The notes beneath the pieces are model-generated. The model was not told the DNA's origin and did no database searches. It was given only the letters and a program-made list of their open reading frames with translations. Below are positions 1-7,181 of a DNA stretch of 9,645 nucleotides, piece by piece (the stretch's first letter is position 1; each line of letters opens with the position of its first letter). Origin of the DNA: Actinomycetota bacterium. Lineage in GTDB: Bacteria; Actinomycetota; Actinomycetes; Actinomycetales; Microbacteriaceae. A program made the position numbers and the translations under genes. The stretch spans positions 1 to 9,645 of the forward strand of contig WLDR01000046.1 in the NCBI GenBank assembly GCA_009704705.1, written 5' to 3'.

Positions 1-530
1 ACGCTCCGGGTGAGCACGGCCGCACCAAGCGCAAGACAGACAGTGACTACGCCGTTCGTCTTCGCGAGAAGCAGCGCCTCCGCGCTCAGTACGGCATTCG
101 CGAAGCACAGCTTCGCCGCGTATTCCAGGAAGCCCGTCGTACCGACGGCCTGACCGGTGAGAACCTGGTCGAGCTGCTCGAGATGCGTCTCGACGCCTTG
201 GTACTTCGTTCGGGCTTCGCTCGCACGCAGGCCCAGTCGCGTCAGATGGTTGTTCACCGTCACATCACTGTTGACGGTCAGCTCGTTGACCGCCCGTCGT
301 TCCGGGTCAAGCCTGGTCAGGTCATTCAGGTTCGTGAACGCAGTGAGGGCATGGAACCATTCCAGGTAGCTGCTGCCGGCGGCCACGTGGATGTTCTCCC
401 TCCCGTACCTGGTTACCTCGACGTCGAGCTCGACAAGCTGCGTACCACGCTGGTGCGTCGCCCCAAGCGCGCTGAGGTTCCTGTGACCTGTGAAGTTCAG
501 CTCGTGGTTGAGTACTACGCAGCACGCTAA
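1..530 (+). CDS. rpsD: 30S ribosomal protein S4, 3' part (5' end outside window)
   Basis: Ribosomal protein S4 binds 16S rRNA early in assembly of the 30S subunit and helps control decoding accuracy. The reading frame is open from position 3 and ends at TAA 528-530, giving 175 visible residues. The family is usually about 200-210 residues, so roughly 25-35 N-terminal residues lie outside the window. The visible start (PGEHGRTKRK...DYAVRLREKQRLRAQYG) is typical of the S4 N-terminal domain. The RNA-binding S4 fold begins near visible residue 61 (RLDALVLRSGFA, then QSRQMVVHRHITVDG) and runs to about residue 110. The protein ends in VEYYAAR, a common S4 C-terminus. Codon use is strongly biased to C- and G-ending codons, as expected for a highly expressed gene. 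It is separated from the genes downstream by a terminator, so it probably closes its own transcript. Confidence 0.97.
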   Translation, partial: APGEHGRTKRKTDSDYAVRLREKQRLRAQYGIREAQLRRVFQEARRTDGLTGENLVELLEMRLDALVLRSGFARTQAQSRQMVVHRHITVDGQLVDRPSFRVKPGQVIQVRERSEGMEPFQVAAAGGHVDVLPPVPGYLDVELDKLRTTLVRRPKRAEVPVTCEVQLVVEYYAAR

Positions 531-550
531 GCGTCAAACTCCTTCATTGC

Positions 551-594
551 GAGGGCGACCACTCGATCTGTCGGGTTGGTCGCCTTCGTCTTTC
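551..594 (+). terminator. Rho-independent terminator after rpsD
   Basis: An inverted repeat lies 20 nt after the rpsD stop. The left arm is GAGGGCGACCA (551-561) and the right arm is TGGTCGCCTTC (577-587). They form an 11-bp stem with one G-U pair. The intervening bases can extend the hairpin: CTCGA (562-566) pairs with TCGGG (571-575), with one G-U, around a TCTG loop, leaving a single bulged T. A pyrimidine-rich tail, GTCTTTCT (588-594), follows. The tail is not a pure T-run, which is usual for actinobacterial terminators. Its position between a ribosomal protein gene and a new promoter-like element fits termination of the rpsD transcript. Confidence 0.8.
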
Positions 595-624
595 TGGTGT
601 TCTACTCGCGCCAGTGAAGTCACC

Positions 625-639
625 TAGACTTGACCGCTA
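625..639 (+). promoter_or_regulatory. Predicted -10 element of a leaderless promoter for the small ORF-alaS operon
   Basis: TAGACT at 625-630 matches the actinobacterial -10 pattern TAnnnT. It ends 8 nt before the ATG at 639, so transcription would start at or within a base or two of the start codon. The 20 nt before this ATG contain no Shine-Dalgarno-like purine run, which agrees with a leaderless mRNA, a common arrangement in Actinobacteria. No convincing -35 hexamer is visible at 17-19 nt spacing. The same TAGACT recurs before aroQ. The assignment rests on pattern and spacing only. Confidence 0.6.
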
Positions 640-821
640 TGAAGAACTTTCTCCTCATTTCACTCGGTGTTGTTGCTGGTTTCGTCATTGCTCACGAAGT
701 GAGCAAGACCGAATCTGGCAAGGCTTTTCTTGCGAACGTTGACTCGGCCGTTGAGGGCGTCAAGGAAGCCGTCGTCGACGGCTACCGCACGCGCGACGCC
801 GAGATTCGCAAGAGCAAGTAA
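639..821 (+). CDS. Small membrane-anchored protein of unknown function
   Basis: This is a 60-residue protein of unknown function. Residues 3-19 are a hydrophobic stretch (FLLISLGVVAGFVIAHE) that looks like one membrane-spanning or signal-anchor segment. The rest is a charged, probably helical tail of about 40 residues rich in E, K, D and V, ending DAEIRKSK. There is no cysteine, so it is not a lipoprotein. The glycine-containing membrane segment followed by an amphipathic tail loosely recalls small YtxH-like proteins, but I cannot assign a family. I chose the ATG at 639 because it sits 8 nt after a TAGACT -10 element; an in-frame TTG at 630 would add three residues but overlaps that element. 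The stop lies 6 nt before alaS, so the two are likely co-transcribed. Small hypothetical genes between rpsD and alaS are common in actinobacteria, so this position is not itself unusual. Confidence 0.78.
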   Translation: MKNFLLISLGVVAGFVIAHEVSKTESGKAFLANVDSAVEGVKEAVVDGYRTRDAEIRKSK

Positions 822-827
822 CCCTTA

Positions 828-3485
828 ATGAAGACCGCTGACATTGGCCAACGCTGGTTGGATTACTTCGCGAAGAACGGTCACACGGTCGTCCCCTCTG
901 CGTCGTTGGTGAGCGACGATCCGACACTGCTTTTCACGGTTGCCGGCATGGTGCCGTTTATCCCGTATCTCTCCGGGCACGTTCCGCCCCCGTATCCTCG
1001 GGCCACGAGCGTGCAAAAGTGCATCCGCACCCTGGACATTGAAGAGGTCGGCAAGACAACGCGTCACGGCACCTTTTTTCAGATGAACGGCAATTTTTCA
1101 TTCGGCGACTACTTCAAAGAAGGCGCCATCGGTTACGCGTGGGAACTACTGACTTCTTCTGAAAGCGATGGCGGGCTTGGTTTCGCAGAGAAAGATCTCT
1201 GGGTAACCGTTTACGATGATGATGACGAGGCCATCGAGCTGTGGACCAAGATTGCCGGGCTTCCGGCTGAACGAATCCAACGGCGTGGCAAAGAAGACAA
1301 CTACTGGTCTACGGGTCAGCCAGGACCGGCGGGTCCATGCTCCGAGATTTATTTCGACCGCGGTCCAAAGTACGGAATCGAAGGCGGCCCCGTTGCCGAT
1401 GAAGACCGCTACATCGAAATCTGGAACCTCGTCTTCATGCAGTACGCACGTGGTGAGGGCACGAGCAAGACCGAATTTGAGATTCTGGGTGAACTGCCCA
1501 ACAAGAACATCGATACCGGAATGGGCCTCGAGCGCGTTGCGTTCCTGAAGCAGGGCGTTGAGAACCTCTACGAGATCGACCAAGTTCGGCCCGTGCTCGA
1601 TCGCGCCGCCGAGCTCGCCGGAGTCACGTATGGCAAGAATCATGAAGACGACGTTCGACTTCGCGTCATCGCTGATCACGTTCGTTCCGCTTTGATGTTG
1701 ATGTCCGACGGAGTGACCACCTCGAATGAGGGGCGCGGGTACATCCTCCGCCGTCTGCTGCGTCGTTCGGTGCGCGCCATGCGGCTTCTTGGCGTTGACG
1801 CAGCCACATTCCCGGAGCTTTTCACCGCCTCGCGTGATGCCATGAAGGCTGCATACCCAGAGGTCGAAAAGGACTACGCGCGCATCGCGCAGACGGCCTA
1901 CGGCGAGGAGGAAACATTCCTCAAAACACTCGCCGCGGGAACGACGATTTTGGACACGGCCGTTGCAGACGTCAAGAAGAAGGGGTCTGCCCGACTTGCG
2001 GGGGATACCGCGTTCCTCTTGCACGACACTTTCGGTTTCCCTATCGACCTCACACTCGAAATGGCTGAAGAAGCCGGGCTCACGGTTGACCGATCCGCGT
2101 TTGACACGCTCATGTCTGAGCAACGTCAACGCGCGAAGGCGGATGCCAAGGCAAAGAAGTCGGTTCTCGCAGACCTCAGCGTTTACAGCGAACTTCGGGC
2201 CGCGGGCGAGACGTCGTTTACCGGCTATGACGAGCTCGACACCGAAACGGCGATTTTGGGCCTCCTCAAAGAGGGCATACCGGTCACGAGCGCCTCGGTC
2301 GGTGAGACCGTCGAGGTCATCGTCAAGGCCACGTCTCTGTACGCAGAATCTGGTGGCCAGGAATCGGATGCGGGAACCATCGCCGGCGCTGGATTCACGC
2401 TCGAAGTTCTCGACGTGCAAAAGCCAATCAAGGGCCTCGTGAGCCACACGGCAATCGTTCGTGCGGGCACCGTTGCCGTCGGAGACACCGCCAGCACGCA
2501 CGTTGACCGCGCATGGCGTCGTGCGGCAGCTCAGGCGCATAGCGCCACCCACTTGATCCACGCCGCGCTGCGCGAAACGCTGGGTGGCACAGCTCACCAG
2601 AGCGGCTCTTACAATAAAGCCGGCTACATGCGCCTCGACTTTTCTTGGAATGAAGCCTTGTCGCCAGAAACGCGATCCGAGATTGAAGAGATTGCGAACA
2701 ACGCGATTCTCGTCGACTACGACGTCGTTACGCGGGAAATGGCCCTGGACGATGCCAAGGAGCTGGGCGCCATGGCGCTCTTCGGAGAGAAATACGGGGA
2801 TGTCGTGCGAATGGTTGACATCGGAGGTCCGTGGTCGCGTGAATTGTGTGCCGGAACACACGTGTCACGAAGCTCGCAAGTAGGCCTCGTCAGTGTGGTG
2901 AGCGAAGCCTCGGTTGGATCTTCAAATCGACGCATTGAGGCCCTCGTTGGTCATGACGCTTTCAAGAGCTTCGTGGTTGAACGCACGATTGTTGCAGAGC
3001 TCAGTTCGTCGCTCAAGGCACCGCGTGAACAGGTCGCCGCTCGAGTGAGCGACTTGGTGGCGAGCTTGAAGCAGGCTGAGCGAAAAGTTTCTGAATTTCA
3101 GGCTCGTGTTCTTCGTGAGCAGATACCGGCACTACTCGCGAAAGCTGCTCCCGCAGGACCGGTCACCGCAATCGTCAGTGCGGTCGACGGCGTCGGAACG
3201 GCTGATGACCTTCGTGGACTCGTCACCTCTCTGCGAGAAAAGGTCCACGGTGACGCGTTCATTGTTGCCCTGGGCGCCATCGTCGATGGCAAGCCGAGCG
3301 TAATCATCGCGACGACAGAATCTGCGCGTGCTGCCGGAATAACGGCGGGTGGTTTGGCGAAGACTGCGGCCGGCGTTCTTGGTGGTGGCGGTGGTGGCCG
3401 TGACGACATGGCGCAGAGTGGCGGTTCTGATCCGTCTCTGCTCGAACCCGCGCTTTCGGCAATCACATCCTCTATCGGCGCCTAG
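828..3485 (+). CDS. alaS: Alanine--tRNA ligase (alanyl-tRNA synthetase)
   Basis: AlaRS charges tRNA-Ala with alanine in the cytoplasm and hydrolyses misacylated Ser- or Gly-tRNA. The product is 885 residues, full length for the family. The class II catalytic core is N-terminal: motif 2 around residues 79-97 (RHGTFFQMNGNFSFGDYFK) and motif 3 at 229-236 (DTGMGLER). The editing domain has the zinc-binding residues H571 and H575 (HSATH) and C674 and H678 (CAGTH). The C-terminal domain has the family's glycine-rich run at 852-857 followed by DDMAQSGG. No key residue is missing. The ATG at 828 follows the small ORF by 6 nt and has only a weak purine stretch upstream, so translation may be coupled to that ORF. 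ruvX starts 3 nt after the stop. The identification is secure. Confidence 0.98.
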   Translation: MKTADIGQRWLDYFAKNGHTVVPSASLVSDDPTLLFTVAGMVPFIPYLSGHVPPPYPRATSVQKCIRTLDIEEVGKTTRHGTFFQMNGNFSFGDYFKEGAIGYAWELLTSSESDGGLGFAEKDLWVTVYDDDDEAIELWTKIAGLPAERIQRRGKEDNYWSTGQPGPAGPCSEIYFDRGPKYGIEGGPVADEDRYIEIWNLVFMQYARGEGTSKTEFEILGELPNKNIDTGMGLERVAFLKQGVENLYEIDQVRPVLDRAAELAGVTYGKNHEDDVRLRVIADHVRSALMLMSDGVTTSNEGRGYILRRLLRRSVRAMRLLGVDAATFPELFTASRDAMKAAYPEVEKDYARIAQTAYGEEETFLKTLAAGTTILDTAVADVKKKGSARLAGDTAFLLHDTFGFPIDLTLEMAEEAGLTVDRSAFDTLMSEQRQRAKADAKAKKSVLADLSVYSELRAAGETSFTGYDELDTETAILGLLKEGIPVTSASVGETVEVIVKATSLYAESGGQESDAGTIAGAGFTLEVLDVQKPIKGLVSHTAIVRAGTVAVGDTASTHVDRAWRRAAAQAHSATHLIHAALRETLGGTAHQSGSYNKAGYMRLDFSWNEALSPETRSEIEEIANNAILVDYDVVTREMALDDAKELGAMALFGEKYGDVVRMVDIGGPWSRELCAGTHVSRSSQVGLVSVVSEASVGSSNRRIEALVGHDAFKSFVVERTIVAELSSSLKAPREQVAARVSDLVASLKQAERKVSEFQARVLREQIPALLAKAAPAGPVTAIVSAVDGVGTADDLRGLVTSLREKVHGDAFIVALGAIVDGKPSVIIATTESARAAGITAGGLAKTAAGVLGGGGGGRDDMAQSGGSDPSLLEPALSAITSSIGA

Positions 3486-3488
3486 TTC

Positions 3489-3944
3489 ATGAGACTCGGC
3501 GTTCGCATCGGCGTTGATGTCGGTACCGTGCGCGTGGGAATTGCCCGCTCAGACCGGGATGGCCTGCTCGCCACGCCGCTTGAAACACTGAGTCGCGACG
3601 ACCAGACACTGGCTCGAGTGATTGAACTCATCCGAGAGCTCGATTGCATGGAGTGCTGCATCGGTCTGCCCCTGTCGCTGTCGGGAACCCACACGCCGTC
3701 AACGGAGAACGCTGTCGCGTTTGCCCGCGAACTTTCCACCGCGTTGTCCATTCCTGTTCGACTTATCGACGAGCGTCTGACAACGGTTTCTGCGCATGCA
3801 GCATTGAGGCTGAGCGGAAAACAGGCGAGCCGCTCGCGTTCGGTGGTTGATCAGGTGGCCGCTGTTATGCTCCTTCAGCATGCTCTTGACACGGAACGAG
3901 CGCGTGGGGATGCACCAGGAATAAGCGTTGACGATTACAAGTAG
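3489..3944 (+). CDS. ruvX: RuvX/YqgF family RNase H-like nuclease (putative pre-16S rRNA nuclease)
   Basis: This is a 151-residue member of the YqgF/RuvX family. E. coli YqgF acts in 5' maturation of 16S rRNA; the older name, putative Holliday junction resolvase, comes from structural similarity to RuvC. The RNase H-like fold is visible. Strand 1 carries the first acidic residue D10 (GVDVGTVRVG). The GLPLSLSG motif lies at 59-66. The RLIDERLTT motif at 91-99 contains the likely active-site E95. The third acidic residue is probably D121 in SVVDQVAA. Length is normal and all three acidic positions are present. The ATG lies 3 nt after the alaS stop with no strong ribosome binding site, so coupled translation is likely. 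Order alaS-ruvX-mltG-aroE is a familiar actinobacterial arrangement. Confidence 0.94.
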   Translation: MRLGVRIGVDVGTVRVGIARSDRDGLLATPLETLSRDDQTLARVIELIRELDCMECCIGLPLSLSGTHTPSTENAVAFARELSTALSIPVRLIDERLTTVSAHAALRLSGKQASRSRSVVDQVAAVMLLQHALDTERARGDAPGISVDDYK

Positions 3945-3948
3945 GGAG
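3943..3948 (+). promoter_or_regulatory. Strong ribosome binding site of mltG
   Basis: AGGGAG overlaps the TAG stop of ruvX and lies 5 nt before the mltG ATG at 3954. It is one of the clearest Shine-Dalgarno sequences in the window. It fixes the mltG start and suggests that ribosomes finishing ruvX can reinitiate here. Confidence 0.75.
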
Positions 3949-3953
3949 CCCTC

Positions 3954-5102
3954 ATGTCTGGTTTTGACGGCGTGTTTGGCAATTCGCCGACGGGGTACAA
4001 CCCACCGAATCCGTCTGACAACGGCAACCGATTCGACCGGCCACGAAAGCGTCGCGGACGCACCGCTCTCATCGCCTCACTGACATCCGTCGTGGTATTG
4101 CTCGGTGTCGGTGGCACTGCGTTCTGGGCGGTCACCGCGGGCCCGCTCGCGGGCGTTTTCGCCCCGGCCGAGGATTTCGAGGGCCCGGGAACGGGCGAGG
4201 TTCTTTTCACAATCAACGAGGGCGATATCGGCGACGTCATCGCGAACAACCTCGTCGAGGCGGGCGTCATTATGTCGTTTGATCCCTTCTACAAGCTTCT
4301 GCTCGAAGCTGACCCCCAGGTCGTATTCGTTCCCGGCGTGTACACGCTGAAGCTCGGGATGTCGTCGCAGCAGGCACTCGAGGCGCTTCAGAATTCAGAC
4401 AATCTCGTGACGGTGCGAGTTGTCGTTCCTGAGGGCGAGGTGATGGCCGACATCCTGTCAACCATTTCGACCGAAGCTCAAATACCTCTTGACGAGGTTC
4501 AAGCCGCGGCAGCTGACTTTGGTGCTTACGGTTTGCCTGCTGAAGCTTTATCTCTCGAAGGTTTCCTCTTTCCGGCTACGTATGAATTCAGCCCGGGCTT
4601 GAGTGCACAAGAAATGCTGCAGGCCATGGTCGATCGCTGTTACGAAGCTCTCGATGCCGCCCAGGTTGCAGAAGCGGATCGCTACCGCGTCATCGTGTTT
4701 GCGTCCTTGGTGCAGAAGGAATCTGGCTTGAAGGACGACTTCTACAAGGTTGCTCGTGTCTTCCAGAATCGATTGGATCAAGGTTGGAACATGGAGTCGG
4801 ACGCGACGGTTGCGTTTGGCACAGGAAACACCTACCGCGTTGAAACTACTTCTGCTGAGCGTGCCGACGAAAGCAACCCGTACAACACGTACATCCACCC
4901 CGGACTGCCGTTCGCTCCGATCTCGAACCCGGGGGATGTGGCCATTGATGCCGTCATGAATCCGGCAGAGGGTCCGTGGATGTTCTTCGTGACCTGGAAC
5001 CTCGACACGGGAGAAACAATTTTCTCTGAAACCGCGGATGAGCACGCGGCCGGCGTGGACATCTGGATTGCCTGGATGGACGAGCACCCTGAGTATCAGT
5101 AG
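3954..5102 (+). CDS. mltG: Endolytic murein transglycosylase MltG (YceG-like)
   Basis: MltG cleaves nascent peptidoglycan strands at the outer face of the cytoplasmic membrane and is thought to set glycan chain length. The 382-residue product has a short cytoplasmic N-terminus of about 36 residues. This ends in a basic cluster (RPRKRRGR, 29-36), followed by one transmembrane helix at about 37-61. A LysM-like subdomain follows (about 82-157), then the YceG catalytic domain. The catalytic glutamate is E256 in FASLVQKESG, equivalent to E218 of E. coli MltG. The conserved segments FLFPATYEF (204-212), FQNRLDQGW, and YNTYIHPGLPFAPISNPG are all present. A segment usually close to LQxDPTV reads MESDATV here, with Glu for Gln. 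The start is set by AGGGAG. The C-terminus overlaps the probable start of aroE, although the functions are unrelated. Confidence 0.96.
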   Translation: MSGFDGVFGNSPTGYNPPNPSDNGNRFDRPRKRRGRTALIASLTSVVVLLGVGGTAFWAVTAGPLAGVFAPAEDFEGPGTGEVLFTINEGDIGDVIANNLVEAGVIMSFDPFYKLLLEADPQVVFVPGVYTLKLGMSSQQALEALQNSDNLVTVRVVVPEGEVMADILSTISTEAQIPLDEVQAAAADFGAYGLPAEALSLEGFLFPATYEFSPGLSAQEMLQAMVDRCYEALDAAQVAEADRYRVIVFASLVQKESGLKDDFYKVARVFQNRLDQGWNMESDATVAFGTGNTYRVETTSAERADESNPYNTYIHPGLPFAPISNPGDVAIDAVMNPAEGPWMFFVTWNLDTGETIFSETADEHAAGVDIWIAWMDEHPEYQ

Positions 5103-5964
5103 TCGTCGGCTTGCCGTCGTTGGCGATCCGATTGAGCATTCGCGGTCTCCTCAATTGCACCGTGCTGCGTACTCAGAACTCGGTCTTCCTTGGGTCTACG
5201 AGCGGGAGCGAGTGCAAGCTGGTGAGCTTTCGGCTTTTGTAGCTGGCTTGGATTCAAGTTGGCTCGGACTATCGGTGACGATGCCACTTAAGACTGAGGC
5301 CTTCACCATTGCGTCGCGTCACGACGAGTGGTCGCAGCTCGCTGGCGTGTCCAACACGATCTTCTTGGACGACGCGGGCATTCAAGCTTTCAACACCGAC
5401 GTGGTTGGAATTGTGGACCCGCTTCGGCGCCTTTTTGCCAAGACAGAACGACGTTCTCCGGAAACCGCTGTGATTATTGGAGCAGGAGCGACGGCGGCGT
5501 CCGCTGCGATTGCCGTTGCTGAGCTTGGTTGTCGGCACGTCAGCGTCGTGGCTCGCGATAGTTCGCGCGCGACCCATGTTCGTGAGCTCTGTGAACGGCT
5601 CGACGTCAGCTGCGATGTCACTCGACTCGATGACCTCTCCGCCTTAGAGGCCAGCGAATTGACAATCAGCACGGTTCCGGGTTCCGCAGGAGTGCGCCTC
5701 GACATGGACGTTCGAGACGGAGACGTGCTCTTTGACATCGCCTACGGCGTATGGCCCAGCATCAACTCACAGCGTTGGCAAGCATCCGGAGGTCAGGCCA
5801 TCAACGGTTTGGCGATGTTGGCGGCGCAGGCGCTGCGTCAGGTGCGCGTATTCGTTGGTGGCTCGCCAGAAACCGAGCTGCCGGATGAACGGAGAGTCCG
5901 GTCTGCCATGAATGCGGCCGTCGGCCTCGACGAATCGGGGCTCTTTGCCCTGTCGGTAGGCTAA
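5068..5964 (+). CDS. aroE: Shikimate dehydrogenase (NADP-type AroE)
   Basis: AroE reduces 3-dehydroshikimate to shikimate, step 4 of the pathway. Shikimate-binding serines lie in HSRSP (S25 and S27, counting from TTG 5068). The catalytic lysine is K75 in TMPLK and the catalytic aspartate D111 in NTDVVG. The Rossmann loop GAGATAAS (138-145) carries Ala where GAGGTA is usual. ARDSSR (162-167) resembles the basic NADP-binding loop. Conserved GLAMLAAQA is near the end. The start is uncertain. The conserved region begins at RRLAVVGDPIEHS (5104), 2 nt after the mltG stop, and no ATG or GTG lies close by. In-frame options are ATG 5038 (308 aa, overlapping mltG by 65 nt), TTG 5068 (298 aa, 35-nt overlap) and CTG 5089 (291 aa, 14-nt overlap). 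I list TTG 5068 as a compromise. The identity of the gene is secure. Confidence 0.92.
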   Translation: MPGWTSTLSISSRRLAVVGDPIEHSRSPQLHRAAYSELGLPWVYERERVQAGELSAFVAGLDSSWLGLSVTMPLKTEAFTIASRHDEWSQLAGVSNTIFLDDAGIQAFNTDVVGIVDPLRRLFAKTERRSPETAVIIGAGATAASAAIAVAELGCRHVSVVARDSSRATHVRELCERLDVSCDVTRLDDLSALEASELTISTVPGSAGVRLDMDVRDGDVLFDIAYGVWPSINSQRWQASGGQAINGLAMLAAQALRQVRVFVGGSPETELPDERRVRSAMNAAVGLDESGLFALSVG

Positions 5965-5968
5965 GAGC

Positions 5969-7168
5969 ATGCTTCGTTGGCTCACTGCAGGGGAATCCCA
6001 CGGCCCAGAACTCATTGCCGTCATTGAGGGTTTGCCAGCGGGTGTGCCTGTTGTGCGGGATGAAATCCAAGGTGATTTGGCTCGTCGCCGCCTTGGCTTC
6101 GGGCGTGGCGCTCGAATGAAGTTCGAACAGGATGAGTTGAACATCAGTGGCGGGGTTCGACACGGCTTCACCATGGGCGGACCAGTGGCACTTCGCATTG
6201 GCAATTCTGAGTGGCCCAAGTGGCAAGAGGTGATGAGTGTCGACCCGGTAGATCCTGCCGTTCTTGAAGGTGGGAGAGGCGCAGCACTCACCCGGCCCCG
6301 ACCTGGTCACGCCGACCTCGTCGGAATGCAGAAGTATGGCTTCGACGAATCCCGACCGATTCTCGAGCGCGCGTCTGCGCGAGAAACTGCAGCTCGCGTT
6401 GCACTCGGTGCAATCGCCAAATCGTTCTTGCGCGAACTCGGCATTACGACGGTGGCGCATACCGTCGCAATGGGACCAATCAGTGTTCCGGATGGCACTC
6501 CGTTGCCACGACACAGTGATGTCAACGCCATTGACGAAGATCCGCTTCGCTGTTTTGACTCGTCGACCAGTGCGGCAATGTATGACGAGGTTGCCGATGC
6601 TCATAAGTCGGGCGACACCATTGGCGGTGTCGTCGAAGTACTGGCATACGGAGTCCCCGTGGGGCTCGGCAGCCACGTGCACTGGGATCGACGACTCGAC
6701 TCTCGACTTGCGGGTGCGCTCATGGGTATTCAGGCCATCAAGGGCGTTGAAGTTGGCGACGGCTTCGAAACAACGCGTCGTCGGGGTTCCGTCGCGCACG
6801 ATGAAATGTTTGCTGGCGCGGATGGCATTTCGCGCGAGACGGGGCGTGCGGGCGGCATCGAAGGCGGCATGTCGACGGGAACCGTGTTGCGCGTTCGGGC
6901 TGGCATGAAACCCATTGCAACGGTGCCTCACGCACTCCGGACCGTTGATGTCAGCACGGGGGAGGCCTCGGCAGCTCATCATCAACGTTCCGATGTATCT
7001 GCTGTTCCTGCAGCTGGAGTCGTTGCGGAGGCCATGGTGGCCCTTGTTCTTGCTGAGGCGGTGTTGGAGAAATTTGGGGGAGACAGTTTGGGTGAGACCA
7101 AACGAAACCTGGATTCGTACGTCGCCAGCATTCCTGCTTCATTGCGCACCGTCGGCGACGCGTCCTAG
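5969..7168 (+). CDS. aroC: Chorismate synthase
   Basis: AroC converts 5-enolpyruvylshikimate-3-phosphate to chorismate, step 7 and the branch point to Phe, Tyr, Trp, folate and quinones. It needs reduced FMN. The 399-residue product is full length. Family signatures are clear: MLRWLTAGESHGPELIAVIEG at the N-terminus, RRLGFGRGARMKFEQDE near 38-54, GVRHGFTMGGPVAL, RPGHADLVGMQKY, SARETAARVALG, GRAGGIEGGMSTG, and RSDVSAVPAAGVVAEAMVAL near the C-terminus. The ATG starts 4 nt after the aroE stop with only a weak purine stretch (AAGAG) too close upstream, so coupling to aroE is likely. Some positions differ from common consensus, for example ARM for PRM and NISGGVRH for ILSGVRH. None of these removes a residue that I know to be catalytic. 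Confidence 0.97.
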   Translation: MLRWLTAGESHGPELIAVIEGLPAGVPVVRDEIQGDLARRRLGFGRGARMKFEQDELNISGGVRHGFTMGGPVALRIGNSEWPKWQEVMSVDPVDPAVLEGGRGAALTRPRPGHADLVGMQKYGFDESRPILERASARETAARVALGAIAKSFLRELGITTVAHTVAMGPISVPDGTPLPRHSDVNAIDEDPLRCFDSSTSAAMYDEVADAHKSGDTIGGVVEVLAYGVPVGLGSHVHWDRRLDSRLAGALMGIQAIKGVEVGDGFETTRRRGSVAHDEMFAGADGISRETGRAGGIEGGMSTGTVLRVRAGMKPIATVPHALRTVDVSTGEASAAHHQRSDVSAVPAAGVVAEAMVALVLAEAVLEKFGGDSLGETKRNLDSYVASIPASLRTVGDAS

Positions 7169-7181
7169 ACCTACGACGTCA
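7166..7181 (+). promoter_or_regulatory. Possible weak -10 element before aroK
   Basis: TAGACC at 7166-7171 begins with the aroC stop codon and ends 9 nt before the aroK ATG at 7181. It shares CCTAGAC with the element at 623-629 and differs from the two TAGACT elements only in the last base. That base is the usually invariant T of the -10 pattern, so the match is weak. aroK also lacks a clear Shine-Dalgarno, and a partly leaderless start would explain this. It may equally be coincidence. Confidence 0.25.

Noticed and set aside
1215..1229. Short GATGATGATGAC repeat in alaS
   Set aside because: It encodes four acidic residues in a surface region of AlaRS. It is too short and imperfect to call a repeat feature.
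1146..2861. A 571-codon open frame on the minus strand inside alaS
   Set aside because: Its codons are exactly aligned with alaS sense codons, so it is interrupted only where alaS uses TTA, CTA or TCA. Those codons are rare here, which gives long antisense frames for free. The protein is arginine-rich with no recognisable domain, while alaS is fully conserved.
3381..3398. GGT/GGC repeat that resembles a microsatellite
   Set aside because: It encodes the glycine run (residues 852-857) that is normal in the C-terminal domain of AlaRS, ahead of DDMAQSGG.
5801..6985. A 394-codon open frame on the minus strand spanning the aroE end and aroC
   Set aside because: It has the same codon-aligned antisense phase relative to aroC and no recognisable motifs. 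Similar aligned shadows lie opposite mltG (4548-5087) and aroB (7876-8493).
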